Counted from the stretch's first letter, positions 1 to 10,484 are shown. The stretch: 64,000 bases of DNA from Methyloversatilis discipulorum (GCF_000385375.1 NZ_ARVV01000001.1:2294001-2358000), one strand, 5' to 3'. Made by a program: numbers and translations. Notes: a model not told the origin generated them from the sequence alone.

Positions 1-1
1 G

Positions 2-625
2 CTCGACGAGCCCTTCTCCAGCCTCGACGTCGAACTGCGCACCCGGCTCGCCACCGAACTGCGCGACATCCTGAAGGCGCGCGGCATCACCGCCATCCTG
101 GTCACGCACGACCAGCAGGAAGCCTTCGCCATTGCCGACGAGATCGGCGTCATGCAGGGCGGCCGGCTGCTGCAGTGGGACAGTGCGTACAACCTCTATC
201 ACAAGCCGGAAAGCCGCTTCGTCGCCGATTTCGTCGGTCAGGGCGTATTCCTGCCCGGCACGCTGCGCGGCGACCACGAGGTGGAGATGGAACTGGGCGT
301 GCTGCGCAGCGAGTTTCCCTTCCGCTGCGACGACGGCTGTCCGCATTGCGCCGCTGACAACCGGGTCGACGTGCTGCTGCGGCCTGACGACGTGGTGCAC
401 GACGATGCCGCGCCCTTGCGCGCCGAAGTGCTGTGCAAGTCCTTCCGCGGCGCCGAGTTCCTGTACACGCTGCGGCTCGGCTCGGGCCGCCGCGTGCTGT
501 CGCTGGTGCCGTCGCACCACAACCACGCGATCGGCGAATTCATCGGCATCCGTCTCGATGCCGACCACGTGGTGGCCTTCCGCCATCCCGAGACCGCAGC
601 CGAACCGCTGTCCAGCGCGGCGTGA
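2..625 (+). CDS. ABC transporter ATP-binding protein, C-terminal part (Fe3+/FbpC type)
   Basis: The reading frame is open at the window edge, so the N-terminal half with Walker A and the signature motif is missing. What remains begins at the Walker B/D-loop (LDEPFSSLD), followed by the H-loop (LVTHDQQEA). A TOBE-like C-terminal region of about 120 residues carries a CDDGCPHC cysteine cluster. This order is typical of ATPases of ferric iron, sulfate or spermidine importers. The FbpC-type ferric assignment is inference from the overall look of the C-terminus. The permease and binding protein would lie upstream. The stop overlaps the GTG start of aat. Confidence 0.82.
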   Translation, partial: LDEPFSSLDVELRTRLATELRDILKARGITAILVTHDQQEAFAIADEIGVMQGGRLLQWDSAYNLYHKPESRFVADFVGQGVFLPGTLRGDHEVEMELGVLRSEFPFRCDDGCPHCAADNRVDVLLRPDDVVHDDAAPLRAEVLCKSFRGAEFLYTLRLGSGRRVLSLVPSHHNHAIGEFIGIRLDADHVVAFRHPETAAEPLSSAA

Positions 626-1326
626 TTCCCTGGCTGGAACCCGGCGACCCGTTTCCGCCGGTCGATACGGCGCTGCGTGACCCGGACGGGCTGCTGGCGG
701 CCGGTCTCGAACTGACGCCGCAGCGCATCCTCGACGCCTACCGGCAAGGCATCTTCCCGTGGTTTTCCGAGGGTCAGCCGGTGCTGTGGTGGAGCCCGGA
801 CCCGCGCATGGTGCTGGTACCGTCCGAGATCCGCGTCACGCCGTCGATGCGCAAGGTACTGCGCAACCGGCCTTACGAAGTCCGCTGCGACACCGCCTTC
901 GAAGCGGTCATGCGCGCCTGTGCCGAACCGCGCGAGGGCCAGGCCGGCACCTGGATCAGCGACCACATGATCGCCGCCTACGGCGCCCTGCACATGCAGG
1001 GCTGGGCGCACAGCGTGGAAACCTGGGTCGATGGCGAACTTGCGGGCGGCCTCTACGGTCTGGCGCTGGGGAAGATGTTCTACGGCGAATCGATGTTCTC
1101 GCGTGCCCGCGACACCTCGAAGATTGCGCTGGTGCATCTCGCACGCTATCTTGAATCGCAGGGCTATGCGCTGATCGACTGCCAGATGAACACCGCGCAC
1201 CTGGCGTCCATGGGCGGACGTGAAATTGCACGCAGCGAATTCTGCCGCGTGCTGTCACAGTCGGTGCAGTCGGCCCATCCGCGGCGCTGGCGGCCCGACG
1301 AAATACCGGCTTATTTCAGACCCTGA
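622..1326 (+). CDS. aat: Leucyl/phenylalanyl-tRNA--protein transferase
   Basis: The 234-residue product is full length for Aat, which adds Leu or Phe from charged tRNA to proteins with N-terminal Arg or Lys and so marks them for ClpS/ClpAP degradation. The family hallmarks [10 protein letters not shown] near the N-terminus, WWSPDPR, and [19 protein letters not shown] in the middle are all present. Translation is taken from GTG at 622, which overlaps the stop of the preceding ABC gene (GTGA). An ATG far upstream in the same frame would read through the ABC gene and is unlikely. The next gene, bpt, belongs to the same N-degron pathway. Confidence 0.95.
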   Translation: MIPWLEPGDPFPPVDTALRDPDGLLAAGLELTPQRILDAYRQGIFPWFSEGQPVLWWSPDPRMVLVPSEIRVTPSMRKVLRNRPYEVRCDTAFEAVMRACAEPREGQAGTWISDHMIAAYGALHMQGWAHSVETWVDGELAGGLYGLALGKMFYGESMFSRARDTSKIALVHLARYLESQGYALIDCQMNTAHLASMGGREIARSEFCRVLSQSVQSAHPRRWRPDEIPAYFRP

Positions 1327-1351
1327 AACGGACACCGATTCCGCTGACGCG

Positions 1352-2104
1352 ATGGCGCTGCTCAAGGACCTGCCTTTCACCACGCTGCAGTTCTATGCAA
1401 CGGCACCCTATGCCTGCTCCTACCTGCAGGGCCGCACTGCGCGCTCGCAGGTCGCCACGCCGTCCAACCTGATCGACGCCCGGCTCTACAGCGATCTGGT
1501 GCGCGCCGGTTTTCGTCGCAGCGGCGTGTTCACCTACCGCCCCTATTGCGACGCCTGCCGCGCCTGCACGCCGGTCCGCCTGCCGGTCAACCGCTTCACC
1601 GCCTCGCGCACGCAGCGTCGCTCTGAAAGAAGACACGAGAATCTGGTCGCCCGCGAGGCGCCGCTGTCCTTCCGCGAGGAGCATTACGCGCTGTACCAGC
1701 GCTACCAGTCGAGCCGTCACAGCGGCGGTGGCATGGACCAGGACTCGCGCGAACAGTATTCGCACTTCCTGCTGCAGAGCCATGTCGATACGCGGCTGAT
1801 CGAATTCCGCGAAGGCAGTGAGCCGGACGCTCCGCTGCGCATCGTCAGCATCATCGACATCCTCGACGACGGCCTGTCGTCGGTCTACACCTATTACGAC
1901 CCCGACGTCGAAGGCGCCAGCTATGGCACCTACAACATCCTGTGGCAGGTCAGCCTGGCGCGCCTGCTCGGCCTGCCTTACGTCTACCTGGGCTACTGGA
2001 TACGCGACAGCGCCAAGATGGCCTACAAGGCCCGCTTCCGCCCACTCGAAGGCCGCATCGACAGCGTCTGGCGCGAACTGGACGACGGCGACCTGGGGCT
2101 GTAG
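1352..2104 (+). CDS. bpt: Aspartate/glutamate leucyltransferase (Bpt; ATE1-like)
   Basis: A 250-residue protein of the bacterial ATE1/Bpt family, which transfers Leu from leucyl-tRNA to proteins with N-terminal Asp or Glu. Visible family features are the N-terminal cysteine-containing segment [18 protein letters not shown], the [14 protein letters not shown] motif and the C-terminal [24 protein letters not shown]. The start is the ATG at 1352; an earlier in-frame start would overlap aat by about 100 bp and adds no conserved residues. It lies 25 bp after aat, so the two transferases probably form one transcription unit. Confidence 0.93.
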   Translation: MALLKDLPFTTLQFYATAPYACSYLQGRTARSQVATPSNLIDARLYSDLVRAGFRRSGVFTYRPYCDACRACTPVRLPVNRFTASRTQRRSERRHENLVAREAPLSFREEHYALYQRYQSSRHSGGGMDQDSREQYSHFLLQSHVDTRLIEFREGSEPDAPLRIVSIIDILDDGLSSVYTYYDPDVEGASYGTYNILWQVSLARLLGLPYVYLGYWIRDSAKMAYKARFRPLEGRIDSVWRELDDGDLGL

Positions 2105-2109
2105 CGCCT

Positions 2110-2530
2110 CCCTTGTGGCGACCTGCGGTCGCGATGCGGCTTCGGCAGACCGTCAGCTTCGATTGAGGCCGCAATCGCGAGCAAGCTCGCTCCCACAAGA
2201 CCCTGGCTCCGGCCAACGTCAGGGAGTGCTTTCGTGGGAGAGACCTCTGGTCGCGATGCGGCTTCAGCAGACCGCCGGCTTCGATCGAGGTCACAATCGC
2301 GAGCAAGCTCGCTCCCACAAGACCCCGGCTCCGGCCAACGTCAGGGAGTGCTTTCGTGGGAGCGACCTCTGGTCGCGATGCGGCTTCAGCAGACCGCCGG
2401 CTTCGATTGAGGCCGCAATCGCGAGCAAGCTCGCTCCCACAAGACCCTGGCTCCGGCCAACGTCAGGGAGTGCTTTCGTGGGAGAGACCTCTGGTCGCGA
2501 TGCGGCTTCAGCAGACCGCCGTCGATGTCA
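2110..2530 (+). repeat. Tandem array, 122-bp unit, about 3.3 copies, built of REP hairpins
   Basis: The segment GCGATGCGGCTTC recurs at 2131, 2253, 2375 and 2497, an exact 122-bp period. Each unit holds two hairpins: GCGAGC-AA-GCTCGC followed by CTCCCAC, and GTGGGAG followed by a GACC-TCT-GGTC stem. It fills most of the 549-bp gap between bpt and pyrD. The long period and the lack of spacers distinguish it from a CRISPR. Copies differ by only a few substitutions, which suggests recent tandem duplication. Confidence 0.9.
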
Positions 2531-2653
2531 GAAGCCCTTTCCACGCAACCCTGGCTCTTGCCACCGCCCCCGCTGGTTGCCTGCCCCCGCCGCCGGGCCG
2601 ATAATCCGCGCCTTTGCGTCGCACCCCTGCGACCTGCAACCCGGATTCCGCCC

Positions 2654-3670
2654 ATGCTCTACCCGCTGCTGCGCCCGCTGCTGTTTTCGCTCGACGCCGA
2701 ACGTGCCCATGACCTGACGCTGGGCACGCTGGCAAAACATCCGGGGCTGGTGCCGTTGCAACGCATCGCAGCCGATCCGGTGCGCTGCATGGGTCTGGAC
2801 TTTCCGAACCGGGTCGGCCTTGCCGCCGGTCTCGACAAGAACGGCGCCGCGATCGACGGGCTGGCGCGACTCGGTTTCGGTTTCATCGAAATCGGCACCA
2901 TCACGCCGCGCCCGCAGCCGGGCAATCCGAAGCCGCGCATGTTCCGGCTGCCGGCAGCGCAGGGCATCATCAACCGCATGGGTTTCAACAACCTGGGCCT
3001 GGATGCGCTGATCGACAACGTGAAGCGCTCGCGCTGGGTGCGCGAGGGCGGCATTCTCGGCATCAATATCGGCAAGAACGCCGACACGCCGATCGAACGC
3101 GCGACCGACGACTACCTGATCGGACTGCGTGGCGCCCACCCCTACGCGCGCTACATCACGGTCAACATTTCCAGCCCGAACACGAAGAACCTGCGCCAGC
3201 TGCAAGGCGCGGACGAATTGAACCAGCTGCTGGGCGCCCTCGACGCCGAGCGGCAGAAGCTGGACGCTGCCGCCGGCCGCACCGTGCCGATCGCACTGAA
3301 GATCGCGCCCGACCTGGACGCCGAGCAGATCGACGCGATCGCCGAGGCAACCGTACGCCACCATATCGACGCACTGATCGCGACCAACACGACGCTGTCG
3401 CGCACCGGTGTCGAGAACCTGCCGCACGGCGGCGAAGCCGGCGGTCTGTCGGGCGCGCCGGTACGCGAGAAATCGACCGCCGTGCTGCGCGCACTGGCGC
3501 AGAAGCTCGACGGCAAGGTCGCGCTGATCGGCGTTGGCGGCATCACCGAAGGTCGTCACGCGAAGGACAAGATCGACGCCGGCGCGCAGCTGGTGCAGCT
3601 GTACAGCGGCCTGATCTACCGTGGCCCGGCGCTGGTCGCCGACGCCGCGCGCGCTCTGGCGGAATCGTGA
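2654..3670 (+). CDS. pyrD: Dihydroorotate dehydrogenase (quinone), class 2
   Basis: The 338-residue product oxidises dihydroorotate to orotate in pyrimidine synthesis, with quinone as acceptor, at the inner face of the cytoplasmic membrane. The class 2 pattern is clear: an N-terminal membrane-associating helix ([19 protein letters not shown]), the FMN-binding [35 protein letters not shown], the NISSPNT loop with the catalytic Ser of class 2 enzymes, and GVGGI near the end. The ATG at 2654 is chosen because it starts at the family N-terminus; the upstream frame runs into the repeat array. The stop overlaps the next gene by GTGA. Confidence 0.97.
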   Translation: MLYPLLRPLLFSLDAERAHDLTLGTLAKHPGLVPLQRIAADPVRCMGLDFPNRVGLAAGLDKNGAAIDGLARLGFGFIEIGTITPRPQPGNPKPRMFRLPAAQGIINRMGFNNLGLDALIDNVKRSRWVREGGILGINIGKNADTPIERATDDYLIGLRGAHPYARYITVNISSPNTKNLRQLQGADELNQLLGALDAERQKLDAAAGRTVPIALKIAPDLDAEQIDAIAEATVRHHIDALIATNTTLSRTGVENLPHGGEAGGLSGAPVREKSTAVLRALAQKLDGKVALIGVGGITEGRHAKDKIDAGAQLVQLYSGLIYRGPALVADAARALAES

Positions 3671-5046
3671 CCGCCGACGCCCGCCGCGGCACCGCTGCGG
3701 GCATCTTCGCGCTGGCCGCACCGATGCTGGTGTCGCAGCTGGCGAGCATAGGCACCAATGTCGCCGACACGCTGATCGCCGGCCATCACGCGACCGCCGA
3801 TCTGGCCGCCGTCGCGGTCGGTGGCGGCCTGTTTATTTCGGTGGTGATCGCGCTGATCGGCATCCTGTATGCCGCAGCGCCCATCATCGCGCACCACGTC
3901 GGCGCCGGCCGGCGCGAGGACATCGCACCTGCCTTCCAGCAGGCGGTGTGGATGGCGCTGTTCCTGTCCGTTCCCGGTGCCTTGCTGCTCGCCCTGCCCG
4001 ACCCGCTGCTCGCGCTGTCGCAGCTCGATCCGGTGGTCGAGGCGAAAACGCGCGACTACTTGCTCGCCCTCGCCTTTGCCGTGCCTGGCGCACTGCTGTT
4101 CCGCGCCTTCCAGGCGCTGATGAACGGTATCGGCCAGCCGCGGCCGGTGATGCTGATCATGCTGGCCTGCCTCGCGGTGCATGTGCCGCTGGCGTGGGCA
4201 CTCACCACCGGCGCTTTCGGCCCGCCGCTGGGTGCGCTTGGCTGCGGGCTGTCCACGCTGGTGGTGAACTGGCTGTCGGTGGTCTGCGCACTGCTGTGGC
4301 TCAAGCACTCGCCGCAGCTGCGCGCGCTGCGCCCCTTTCACGACTGGCAGGCGCCCAGGGCCTGGGCGCAGCGCGAAATGCTGCGGCTGGGCGGACCGAT
4401 GGGCGTATCGAATTTCGTCGAGATCACCAGCTTCACGCTGATCGCGCTGTTCGTCGCCCGGCTCGGCGCCGACGTGGTCGCCGGACACCGCGTGATCGCC
4501 AACATCAACGGCGTCTGCTTCATGCTGCCGCTGGCGCTGGGCAGCGGCACGCTGGTGCTGGTCGGTCAGGCAGCCGGCGCACACGACTGGTTGCGCGCCC
4601 GCCACACCGCACTGACCGGCCTGGCGATGGCCAGCGTGCTCGCGGTATTCGTCGGCGTGCTGCTGTGGCTGTCGCGCGAGTCGGTGCTGGCCTTCTACAG
4701 CAAGGACCCTGCGGTGCTCGGCCTCGCCCGCAGCCTGCTGCCCTATGTCGCGCTGTTCGTGCTGATCGATGCCGCGCACACGCTGGCTTCGTTCGCGCTG
4801 CGCGGCTACAAGGTGACGGTGGCGCCGATGATCGTGCACACCGTCTGCTTCTGGGGCGTCGGGCTGGGCAGCGGTTACGTACTCGCCTTTCACGGCCTGC
4901 CTGGGGCTGGCATCGCGCTGATCGCGCAACCTATGGGTGCGGCCGGTTTCTGGCTGGCGACGCTGCTGTCGACCGTGCTGGCGGGCGTGATGATCGGCGT
5001 CATCCTGCTGCGGGTAATACGGCGACATCCGCGCGCCATCGCATGA
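3667..5046 (+). CDS. MATE family multidrug efflux transporter
   Basis: A 459-residue polytopic membrane protein with about twelve hydrophobic segments and the two-lobed MATE pattern. The first lobe starts [23 protein letters not shown] and the second at about residue 240 with [13 protein letters not shown]. MatE proteins export cationic drugs in exchange for Na+ or H+. Translation begins with GTG at 3667, overlapping the pyrD stop, so it is probably cotranscribed with pyrD although no functional link is evident. The substrate cannot be told from sequence. Confidence 0.92.
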   Translation: MTADARRGTAAGIFALAAPMLVSQLASIGTNVADTLIAGHHATADLAAVAVGGGLFISVVIALIGILYAAAPIIAHHVGAGRREDIAPAFQQAVWMALFLSVPGALLLALPDPLLALSQLDPVVEAKTRDYLLALAFAVPGALLFRAFQALMNGIGQPRPVMLIMLACLAVHVPLAWALTTGAFGPPLGALGCGLSTLVVNWLSVVCALLWLKHSPQLRALRPFHDWQAPRAWAQREMLRLGGPMGVSNFVEITSFTLIALFVARLGADVVAGHRVIANINGVCFMLPLALGSGTLVLVGQAAGAHDWLRARHTALTGLAMASVLAVFVGVLLWLSRESVLAFYSKDPAVLGLARSLLPYVALFVLIDAAHTLASFALRGYKVTVAPMIVHTVCFWGVGLGSGYVLAFHGLPGAGIALIAQPMGAAGFWLATLLSTVLAGVMIGVILLRVIRRHPRAIA

Positions 5047-5176
5047 TTGCTGCGCGGCAACAGCAATCGGGACGTTTTCCCGACGGTGCACCGGACGCGG
5101 CAATTGAAGTAAAGTCCGCGGCTGCCCCGCCCGGAACAGAACAAACCATTCATCCGGGCTTGCCACCGCCTCGCCG

Positions 5177-5953
5177 ATGAATCCGACTTCCGTCCTCCGT
5201 CCGCCTTACGTCGCCTACTTCAGCGACTTCACGCGATTCCGCTCCTGGCTCTGGGCTGCCGCCTTCGTCGCGTCCATCCTGGTGCACAGCTTCGTCGTCT
5301 GGCGTGCGTCGGTATACGTGCCGCGCGTGCCGCCGACCGAGATTCGCGTCGACGTGCGAATGATCAAGGAAGAACCTCCGCCGCCCCCGCCACCGCCTCC
5401 CCCACCGCCGAAGCCGGTCGAGCCGCCCCCGCCTCCGCCGCCGCCCAAACCGGTGCCCAAGCCGCCGAAGCCGGTGCCGCAGCAGGCACCGTTGCCAGTG
5501 CTGGCTGCGCCGGCAGCGCCGTCGCCTGCACCCGAGGAACGCGTGGTGCCGGTGCAGCCGCCGCCGGCTCCGCTGCCACCGATCGATGCGCCGCCTCCGC
5601 CGCCCGCACCGGCGCCGGTCCCTGCGCCCGCGCCGGCGCCTGCCGCGCCCAGCGTCGATTTCCAATCGCTGAAGGCAGGTTACGGTCAGGCGCTGTCGGC
5701 AGAGATCAAGAAGGGGCAGACCTATCCGCGACTGGCCGCGATGCGCGGGCTGGAAGGTACGCCCAAGGTGCTCATCGTCATCGAGAACGGCCAGCTCGTA
5801 TCGGCCACCCTGGTCGACGAATCCGGCCAGTCGGTGCTGGACGAAGCAGCGCTGGCGCTGGTAAAGAAGACGAAGCTGCCGCCGGTGCCAGCGGCACTGG
5901 CCGGCCAGCGGCTCGAATTCCTGCTGCCGATCGACTACAAGCTGAAGAAGTGA
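5177..5953 (+). CDS. TonB family energy transducer, proline-rich
   Basis: The 258-residue protein has a single membrane anchor at about residues 28-45 and a very long periplasmic Pro-rich stretch (residues 65-160) of PPPPP, KPV and PAPAP runs. It ends in a TonB C-terminal domain with YPRLAAMRGLEGTPKVLIVI. TonB proteins couple the proton-motive force to outer membrane receptors. No exbB or exbD is adjacent, so it must share an ExbBD pair encoded elsewhere. It could serve either TonB-dependent receptor in this window; that pairing is inference. Confidence 0.9.
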   Translation: MNPTSVLRPPYVAYFSDFTRFRSWLWAAAFVASILVHSFVVWRASVYVPRVPPTEIRVDVRMIKEEPPPPPPPPPPPPKPVEPPPPPPPPKPVPKPPKPVPQQAPLPVLAAPAAPSPAPEERVVPVQPPPAPLPPIDAPPPPPAPAPVPAPAPAPAAPSVDFQSLKAGYGQALSAEIKKGQTYPRLAAMRGLEGTPKVLIVIENGQLVSATLVDESGQSVLDEAALALVKKTKLPPVPAALAGQRLEFLLPIDYKLKK

Positions 5954-5976
5954 CAAGGGCGCCAGCGGCGCCCTTG
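5954..5976. terminator. Probable bidirectional terminator hairpin
   Basis: A perfect 10-bp stem CAAGGGCGCC / GGCGCCCTTG with a 3-nt loop sits directly after the tonB stop, between two convergent genes. There is no T-run, so it may be rho-assisted or simply an attenuating hairpin. Confidence 0.55.
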
Positions 5977-5995
5977 TCTGCGTGACGCGAGTCGT

Positions 5996-7003
5996 TCAGA
6001 CCCGGTAGTAGTCGCGGTACCAGGCGACGAAGCGCGCAACGCCGTCGTCAATCGCGGTACTCGGCGAGAATCCGGTCCAGGCCGTCAGTTCCGACACATC
6101 GGCATAGGTCGCCGGCACGTCGCCCGGCTGCATCGGCAGCAGGTTCTTCTGCGCGGTGATGCCCAGCGCCTTCTCGATCGCGCGGATGAAATCCATCAGC
6201 GGCACCGGCCCCTGGTTGCCGATGTTGAACACCCTGAACGGCGCCTTCGAATGCCCGGGGTGCGGATGGTCGCCGTCGAAGGCTGCATCCGGCTCGGCAA
6301 CGCGGTCCAGCGTGCGGATGACGCCTTCGACGATATCGTCGATATAGGTGAAGTCGCGCTGCATGTCGCCGTGATTGAACACGTCGATCGGCCGCCCTTC
6401 GATCATCGCCTTGGTGAACAGGAAGAGCGCCATGTCCGGCCGGCCCCACGGGCCATAGACCGTGAAGAAGCGCAGACCGGTGGTCGGCAGGTCGTACAGG
6501 TGGCTGTAGGTATGCGCCATCAGCTCGTTGGCCTTCTTGGTCGCGGCGTACAGGCTGACCGGGTGATCGACGCTGTCGGCCTCGCTGAACGGCATCTTCG
6601 TGTTGCCGCCATAGACGCTGGAGCTGCTGGCGTACACCAGATGCTTCACCGCCGAATGCCGGCAGCCTTCGAGCACGTTCATGAAGCCGACGATGTTGGC
6701 GTCGATGTAGGCGTTCGGGTTCTGCAGCGAATAGCGCACGCCGGCCTGCGCGGCCAGGTGCACGACGCGGTCGAAGCGCTCGGCTTCGAACAGCTTCGCC
6801 ATGCCCTCGCGGTCCTCGACCGCCATCTTCACGAGGCGGAAGCCGGCAGCCGGTGTGAGCCGGGCCAGCCGCGCTTCTTTCAGCCGCACGTCGTAGTAGT
6901 CGTTCAGGTTGTCCAGCCCGACCACTTCGTCGCCGCGTTCGAGCAGGCGCAGCGCCACGTGCATGCCGATGAAACCGGCAGCGCCGGTGAGCAGGACTTT
7001 CAT
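5996..7003 (-). CDS. UDP-glucuronate 4-epimerase (NAD-dependent epimerase/dehydratase)
   Basis: A 335-residue extended short-chain dehydrogenase. It has the Rossmann motif TGAAGFIG at the N-terminus, the catalytic YAATKK, and SSSSVYGG. The length and the segments [24 protein letters not shown] and [10 protein letters not shown] are typical of GalE-like UDP-glucuronate epimerases that supply UDP-galacturonate for capsule or LPS. It lies 10 bp downstream of UDP-glucose dehydrogenase, which makes its substrate, so the two form a coherent UDP-uronic acid operon. A related UDP-sugar epimerase activity cannot be excluded. Confidence 0.86.
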   Translation of the reverse strand: MKVLLTGAAGFIGMHVALRLLERGDEVVGLDNLNDYYDVRLKEARLARLTPAAGFRLVKMAVEDREGMAKLFEAERFDRVVHLAAQAGVRYSLQNPNAYIDANIVGFMNVLEGCRHSAVKHLVYASSSSVYGGNTKMPFSEADSVDHPVSLYAATKKANELMAHTYSHLYDLPTTGLRFFTVYGPWGRPDMALFLFTKAMIEGRPIDVFNHGDMQRDFTYIDDIVEGVIRTLDRVAEPDAAFDGDHPHPGHSKAPFRVFNIGNQGPVPLMDFIRAIEKALGITAQKNLLPMQPGDVPATYADVSELTAWTGFSPSTAIDDGVARFVAWYRDYYRV

Positions 7004-7013
7004 CGGGCGGGAA

Positions 7014-8336
7014 TCAGCGACGGCCGATGGCCGAGTACTCGATGCCGGCGGCGCGCGGCACTTCCGGCTCGTACAGATTGCGACCGTCGAAGATCACCGG
7101 TTGCTTCAGCGCCGACTTGATCCGCTCGAAGTCCGGGCTGCGGAATTCCTTCCACTCCGTCACGATCAGCAGCGCGTCCGCACCTTCCAGTGCGTCCATC
7201 GGCTTGTCCGCCAGCGTCAGCCGCGGCTCGTCGCCGTAGATGCGCTTCGTTTCCGTCATCGCCACCGGGTCGTAGGCCGTCACCGTCGCACCGCGACGGA
7301 ACAGTTCGTTGATGATCACCCGGCTCGGCGCCTCGCGCATGTCGTCGGTGTTGGGCTTGAACGCCAGGCCCCACAGCGCGAAGCGGCGGCCCGACAGGTC
7401 TTCGCCGAACTTCGCGACGATCTTGTCCACCAGCACCATCTTCTGCACGTCGTTGGCGTCTTCCACCGCCTGCAGCACTTTCAGGTCCTGACCGTTCTCA
7501 CGTGCGGTGCGGATCAGCGCCTTCACGTCCTTCGGGAAGCAGCTGCCGCCGTAGCCGCAGCCGGCGTACAGGAAGTGGTAGCCGATGCGCGGGTCCGAGC
7601 CGATGCCCTGGCGCACCATTTCGATGTCGGCACCCATGCGGTCGGCCAGCAGCGCCAGTTCGTTCATGAAGCTGATGCGCGTGGCCAGCATCGCGTTGGC
7701 GGCGTACTTCGTGAGCTCCGCGCTGCGCACGTCCATCACCACCAGCTTGTCGCGGTTGCGCTGGAACGGCGCGTACAGCGCGCGCATCAGGTGGATGGCG
7801 CGTTCGTCGTCGGCACCCACCACGATGCGGTCCGGACGCATGAAGTCTTCAACCGCGGCGCCTTCCTTCAGGAATTCCGGGTTGGACACGACGGCGAATT
7901 CCATCTCCTGGCCACGCTTGGCCAGCTCGTCAGCGATCGCGGCCTTCACCTTGTCGGCCGTGCCCACCGGCACCGTGCTCTTGTCGACCACCACCTTGTA
8001 GTCGGTCATCAGCCGGCCGATGTTGCGCGCCGCCGACAGCACGTACTGCAAGTCGGCCGAGCCGTCCTCGTCCGGCGGCGTGCCGACGGCGATGAACTGA
8101 ATGGTGCCGAAGCGCACTGCCTCGGCCACGTCCGTCGTGAAGTGCAGACGCCCCGCTTCGACGTTGCGCGCAACCACCGCGTCCAGACCCGGCTCGTGGA
8201 TCGGAATGCCGCCTTCCTTCAGGATGCGGATCTTCTCCGGATCAAGGTCCAGACACAGCACGTCGTTGCCCATCTCGGCCATGCAGGCCCCGGAGACCAG
8301 GCCTACGTACCCGGTGCCGATTACGGTGATTTTCAT
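7014..8336 (-). CDS. ugd: UDP-glucose 6-dehydrogenase
   Basis: A 440-residue enzyme that oxidises UDP-glucose to UDP-glucuronate with two NAD+. The N-terminal NAD site [15 protein letters not shown], the central [11 protein letters not shown] with the catalytic Cys, and the C-terminal UDP-binding domain starting near [20 protein letters not shown] are intact. It lies upstream of the epimerase in a two-gene operon. Together they feed uronic acids to surface polysaccharide, consistent with the polysaccharide locus further along the window. Confidence 0.95.
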   Translation of the reverse strand: MKITVIGTGYVGLVSGACMAEMGNDVLCLDLDPEKIRILKEGGIPIHEPGLDAVVARNVEAGRLHFTTDVAEAVRFGTIQFIAVGTPPDEDGSADLQYVLSAARNIGRLMTDYKVVVDKSTVPVGTADKVKAAIADELAKRGQEMEFAVVSNPEFLKEGAAVEDFMRPDRIVVGADDERAIHLMRALYAPFQRNRDKLVVMDVRSAELTKYAANAMLATRISFMNELALLADRMGADIEMVRQGIGSDPRIGYHFLYAGCGYGGSCFPKDVKALIRTARENGQDLKVLQAVEDANDVQKMVLVDKIVAKFGEDLSGRRFALWGLAFKPNTDDMREAPSRVIINELFRRGATVTAYDPVAMTETKRIYGDEPRLTLADKPMDALEGADALLIVTEWKEFRSPDFERIKSALKQPVIFDGRNLYEPEVPRAAGIEYSAIGRR

Positions 8337-8409
8337 TCAGGAGTTTCCGGCGAAAAGTGAAATCTGAGGTGAACGCTGCGGAGAGGAAAGCAAGCAGGAC
8401 ACAGACGGA

Positions 8410-9540
8410 TCAGTCGCGGTCGAGCACGGCCAGCAGCGCCTGCAGCGTCGCGGCGCCGAGGCGGCGGCTGCGTGTGGCACTCCAGCCGAACAGTCCGTCG
8501 GGCAGATGGGCGTTGTCCTTGAATGGCATTTCCAGCGTCAGTGAAAGGCAGCCGAAGTGGTTGAACACCCATTTCGACGCCAGCGTCAGCAACTCGTCGG
8601 TAAAGCGGTCCGGCGCATAGCCCTCGCCCACCTGGAAATCGGGGCTGGCGGCCAGCAGCGCATCGCAGAAACGCTTCTCCTGCACACCCTGCGCCTCGGT
8701 GAAGCCCGGCACCATGCCGTTACCGTCGATGAACACGAACGGTAGTGTCTCGTCACCGTGGATGTCGAGGAAAACATCCACACCCGTGGCCAACATGCGC
8801 TCGCGCACCAGCGCCACTTCGCGGCTGAAATCCATGTCCGGCTCGCGCCATGCGCGGTTCAGATTGCAGCCGCGTGCATTGGTGCGCAGATTGCCGCGCA
8901 CCGAGCCGTCCGGATTCATGTTCGGCACGATATGGAAGCAGGCGCGTTCGAGCAGCCGGCGCGACACTGGGTCGGACGTGTCGTAAAGCCGTTCCAGCAG
9001 CCCCTCGACATAGAACTCCGCCATCGTCTCGCCCGGATGCTGGCGGGCGGTGATCCACACCTTGCGCTTGCCCGGGGCCGGGCGGCCGACGGTGATCAGG
9101 TTGAGGTCGCGTCCGTCGTGCGTTGCCCCGAGGTCGTCGACCGAAGCCACCGGCGCTGCGTCGGCCGCGCCGAGCAGATCGAGGTGACGATCCCAGCCGT
9201 AGGGCTCGAAGTAGGCGAAATAGACGCTGTCGTAGTCCGGCGTGATGCGGAAGCTGTAACGCTGTCCGTCGTACTGGCCGGCCGACAGCCGGAACCAGTT
9301 GCGCCGGTCGTAGGACGCCACCACGCGGTAACCGTCCCAACCACTCGGGTACGCCGACTGCCCAGCGTTCTCGAAGCTCAGCACGCAAGCCTGACCACGC
9401 GCACCCTGCAGGCGGAAGTGGAACCACTGCCGGAAATCCGCCGCATTGTCGGCCGGCAGATTGAGACGGATGTTCGACGCGTCCGAACAGTCCAGCACCT
9501 CGATAGCGCCGCTGTCGAACTGGCTGCTGATGCGGATCAA
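8410..9540 (-). CDS. M14-type cytosolic zinc carboxypeptidase
   Basis: A 376-residue protein with an N-terminal beta-rich domain (about 1-125) and an M14 catalytic domain. Zinc ligands are visible in RQHPGETMAEF (HxxE) and FLDIHGDE (His), and the general-base Glu in LTLEMPFKDN. This is the bacterial relative of cytosolic carboxypeptidases (AGBL/Nna1 group). It has no signal peptide. The start is TTG at 9540, supported by AGGAG eight bases upstream; further upstream the frame passes into REP sequence. Its substrate in bacteria is not known. The gene is monocistronic. Confidence 0.87.
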   Translation of the reverse strand: MIRISSQFDSGAIEVLDCSDASNIRLNLPADNAADFRQWFHFRLQGARGQACVLSFENAGQSAYPSGWDGYRVVASYDRRNWFRLSAGQYDGQRYSFRITPDYDSVYFAYFEPYGWDRHLDLLGAADAAPVASVDDLGATHDGRDLNLITVGRPAPGKRKVWITARQHPGETMAEFYVEGLLERLYDTSDPVSRRLLERACFHIVPNMNPDGSVRGNLRTNARGCNLNRAWREPDMDFSREVALVRERMLATGVDVFLDIHGDETLPFVFIDGNGMVPGFTEAQGVQEKRFCDALLAASPDFQVGEGYAPDRFTDELLTLASKWVFNHFGCLSLTLEMPFKDNAHLPDGLFGWSATRSRRLGAATLQALLAVLDRD

Positions 9541-9672
9541 ATCAGGGCTCCTGGCGTGAAGTCGGGCGAAGTATACAGGGCTCCTGTCGACCGCTCGCAG
9601 TACGGAAACCGACGGCGTCGCGCTCTTCGTGCGGTGCCGGCATGGATCGAGGTCAACGGCCCGCATAAGCCG

Positions 9673-9891
9673 CGTCGCGGCCAAGGCCGCTCCCACAAGG
9701 GGAAGCGCCAGACCCACGGCCCGAGCCAGTGACCAGGCTTCTGTGGGAGGGGTCTTCTGACCCCGACAGCGGCCTGAATCGAAGCCTGCGGACGGCGGAG
9801 GCCCCGTCGCGGCCAAGGCCGCTCCCACAGGGATCATGCCCAGGCCGTGGGCGGAGCCGGGCTTCTGTGGGAGGGGTCTTCTGACCCCGAC
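9673..9891 (+). repeat. REP cluster, four alternating hairpins
   Basis: Elements lie at 9673-9697 and 9805-9830 (stem GCGGCC-AA-GGCCGC, CTCCCAC tail) and at 9741-9767 and 9865-9891 (GTGGGAG head, stem GGGGTC-TTCT-GACCCC). They alternate in opposite orientation with a period of about 124-132 bp. This fills the 395-bp gap between the carboxypeptidase start and the transposase 3' end. Confidence 0.9.
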
Positions 9892-9935
9892 GATTCCGTC
9901 TGATCACCCACCAGCCTTCTCCCGCATGTGGGGCC

Positions 9936-10382
9936 TCAAAGGAGCCAGACGGCGTCCCAGTGCGGATAATCGCCAACTCGAGCGACAAGCCCAGCGCGCA
10001 GCGGGTTGGCGACGATGTAACGCGCAACGGCGCGGACATCGTCCTCTACTCTGATAGCCCGTTCGTGATAGCCGTCTTGCCAGATCGGCCGACCCACATG
10101 ATGTGCGCTGATGCTCTTCATCGTTCGCATCAGGGTCTGCAAGGTGCCGGTCTCTCCGAGCTGGACGAGCCAGTGAAGATGATCGGGCATCAGTGCGAAA
10201 CACAAGCTTCGGCAACGGTGGCGCTCGGCCGTGCGATGCATGACGCGGATGACTGCCCGGGCATGGCCGAAGTCGCGGAAAACAGGCTGGCGGTACTGGG
10301 TGGTTAGCGTCACGTGATAGATCTGACCCGGTAAGGAGACCCGACCGTCGCGCAGGCGATGATAACCATGGTTCTGATCCAT
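9936..10382 (-). CDS. REP-associated tyrosine transposase (RAYT)
   Basis: A 148-residue single-strand DNA transposase of the Y1/HUH superfamily (IS200-like). The HUH motif is seen in MPDHLHWLV at about residues 64-72, and the catalytic Tyr is probably that of IWQDGYHERAIR. The C-terminal YIVANPLRAGLV is a RAYT signature. RAYTs are domesticated relatives of IS200/IS605 transposases that act on REP hairpins. REP elements of the GGGGTC/GACCCC type lie on both sides (9865-9891 and 10485-10511), as expected. The frame is intact, so it is probably active or under selection. Confidence 0.93.
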   Translation of the reverse strand: MDQNHGYHRLRDGRVSLPGQIYHVTLTTQYRQPVFRDFGHARAVIRVMHRTAERHRCRSLCFALMPDHLHWLVQLGETGTLQTLMRTMKSISAHHVGRPIWQDGYHERAIRVEDDVRAVARYIVANPLRAGLVARVGDYPHWDAVWLL

Positions 10383-10484
10383 GCTTTCATCATATAACCA
10401 AGCAAGCTTCTTTGCGTTCGTCCAACCGAGCGCCGACCGCGATTAGGGCGCTAGAGTGATTGTTGGTGGATGATCACCGGCCGT

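Noticed and set aside
2110..2530. Tandem repeats as a CRISPR array
   Set aside because: The period is 122 bp with no unique spacers, each unit is two REP hairpins, and no cas genes are near.
9936..10382. RAYT as a recent insertion sequence
   Set aside because: No target duplication or IS ends are seen; it is a single-copy-type gene flanked by REPs, typical of a domesticated RAYT.
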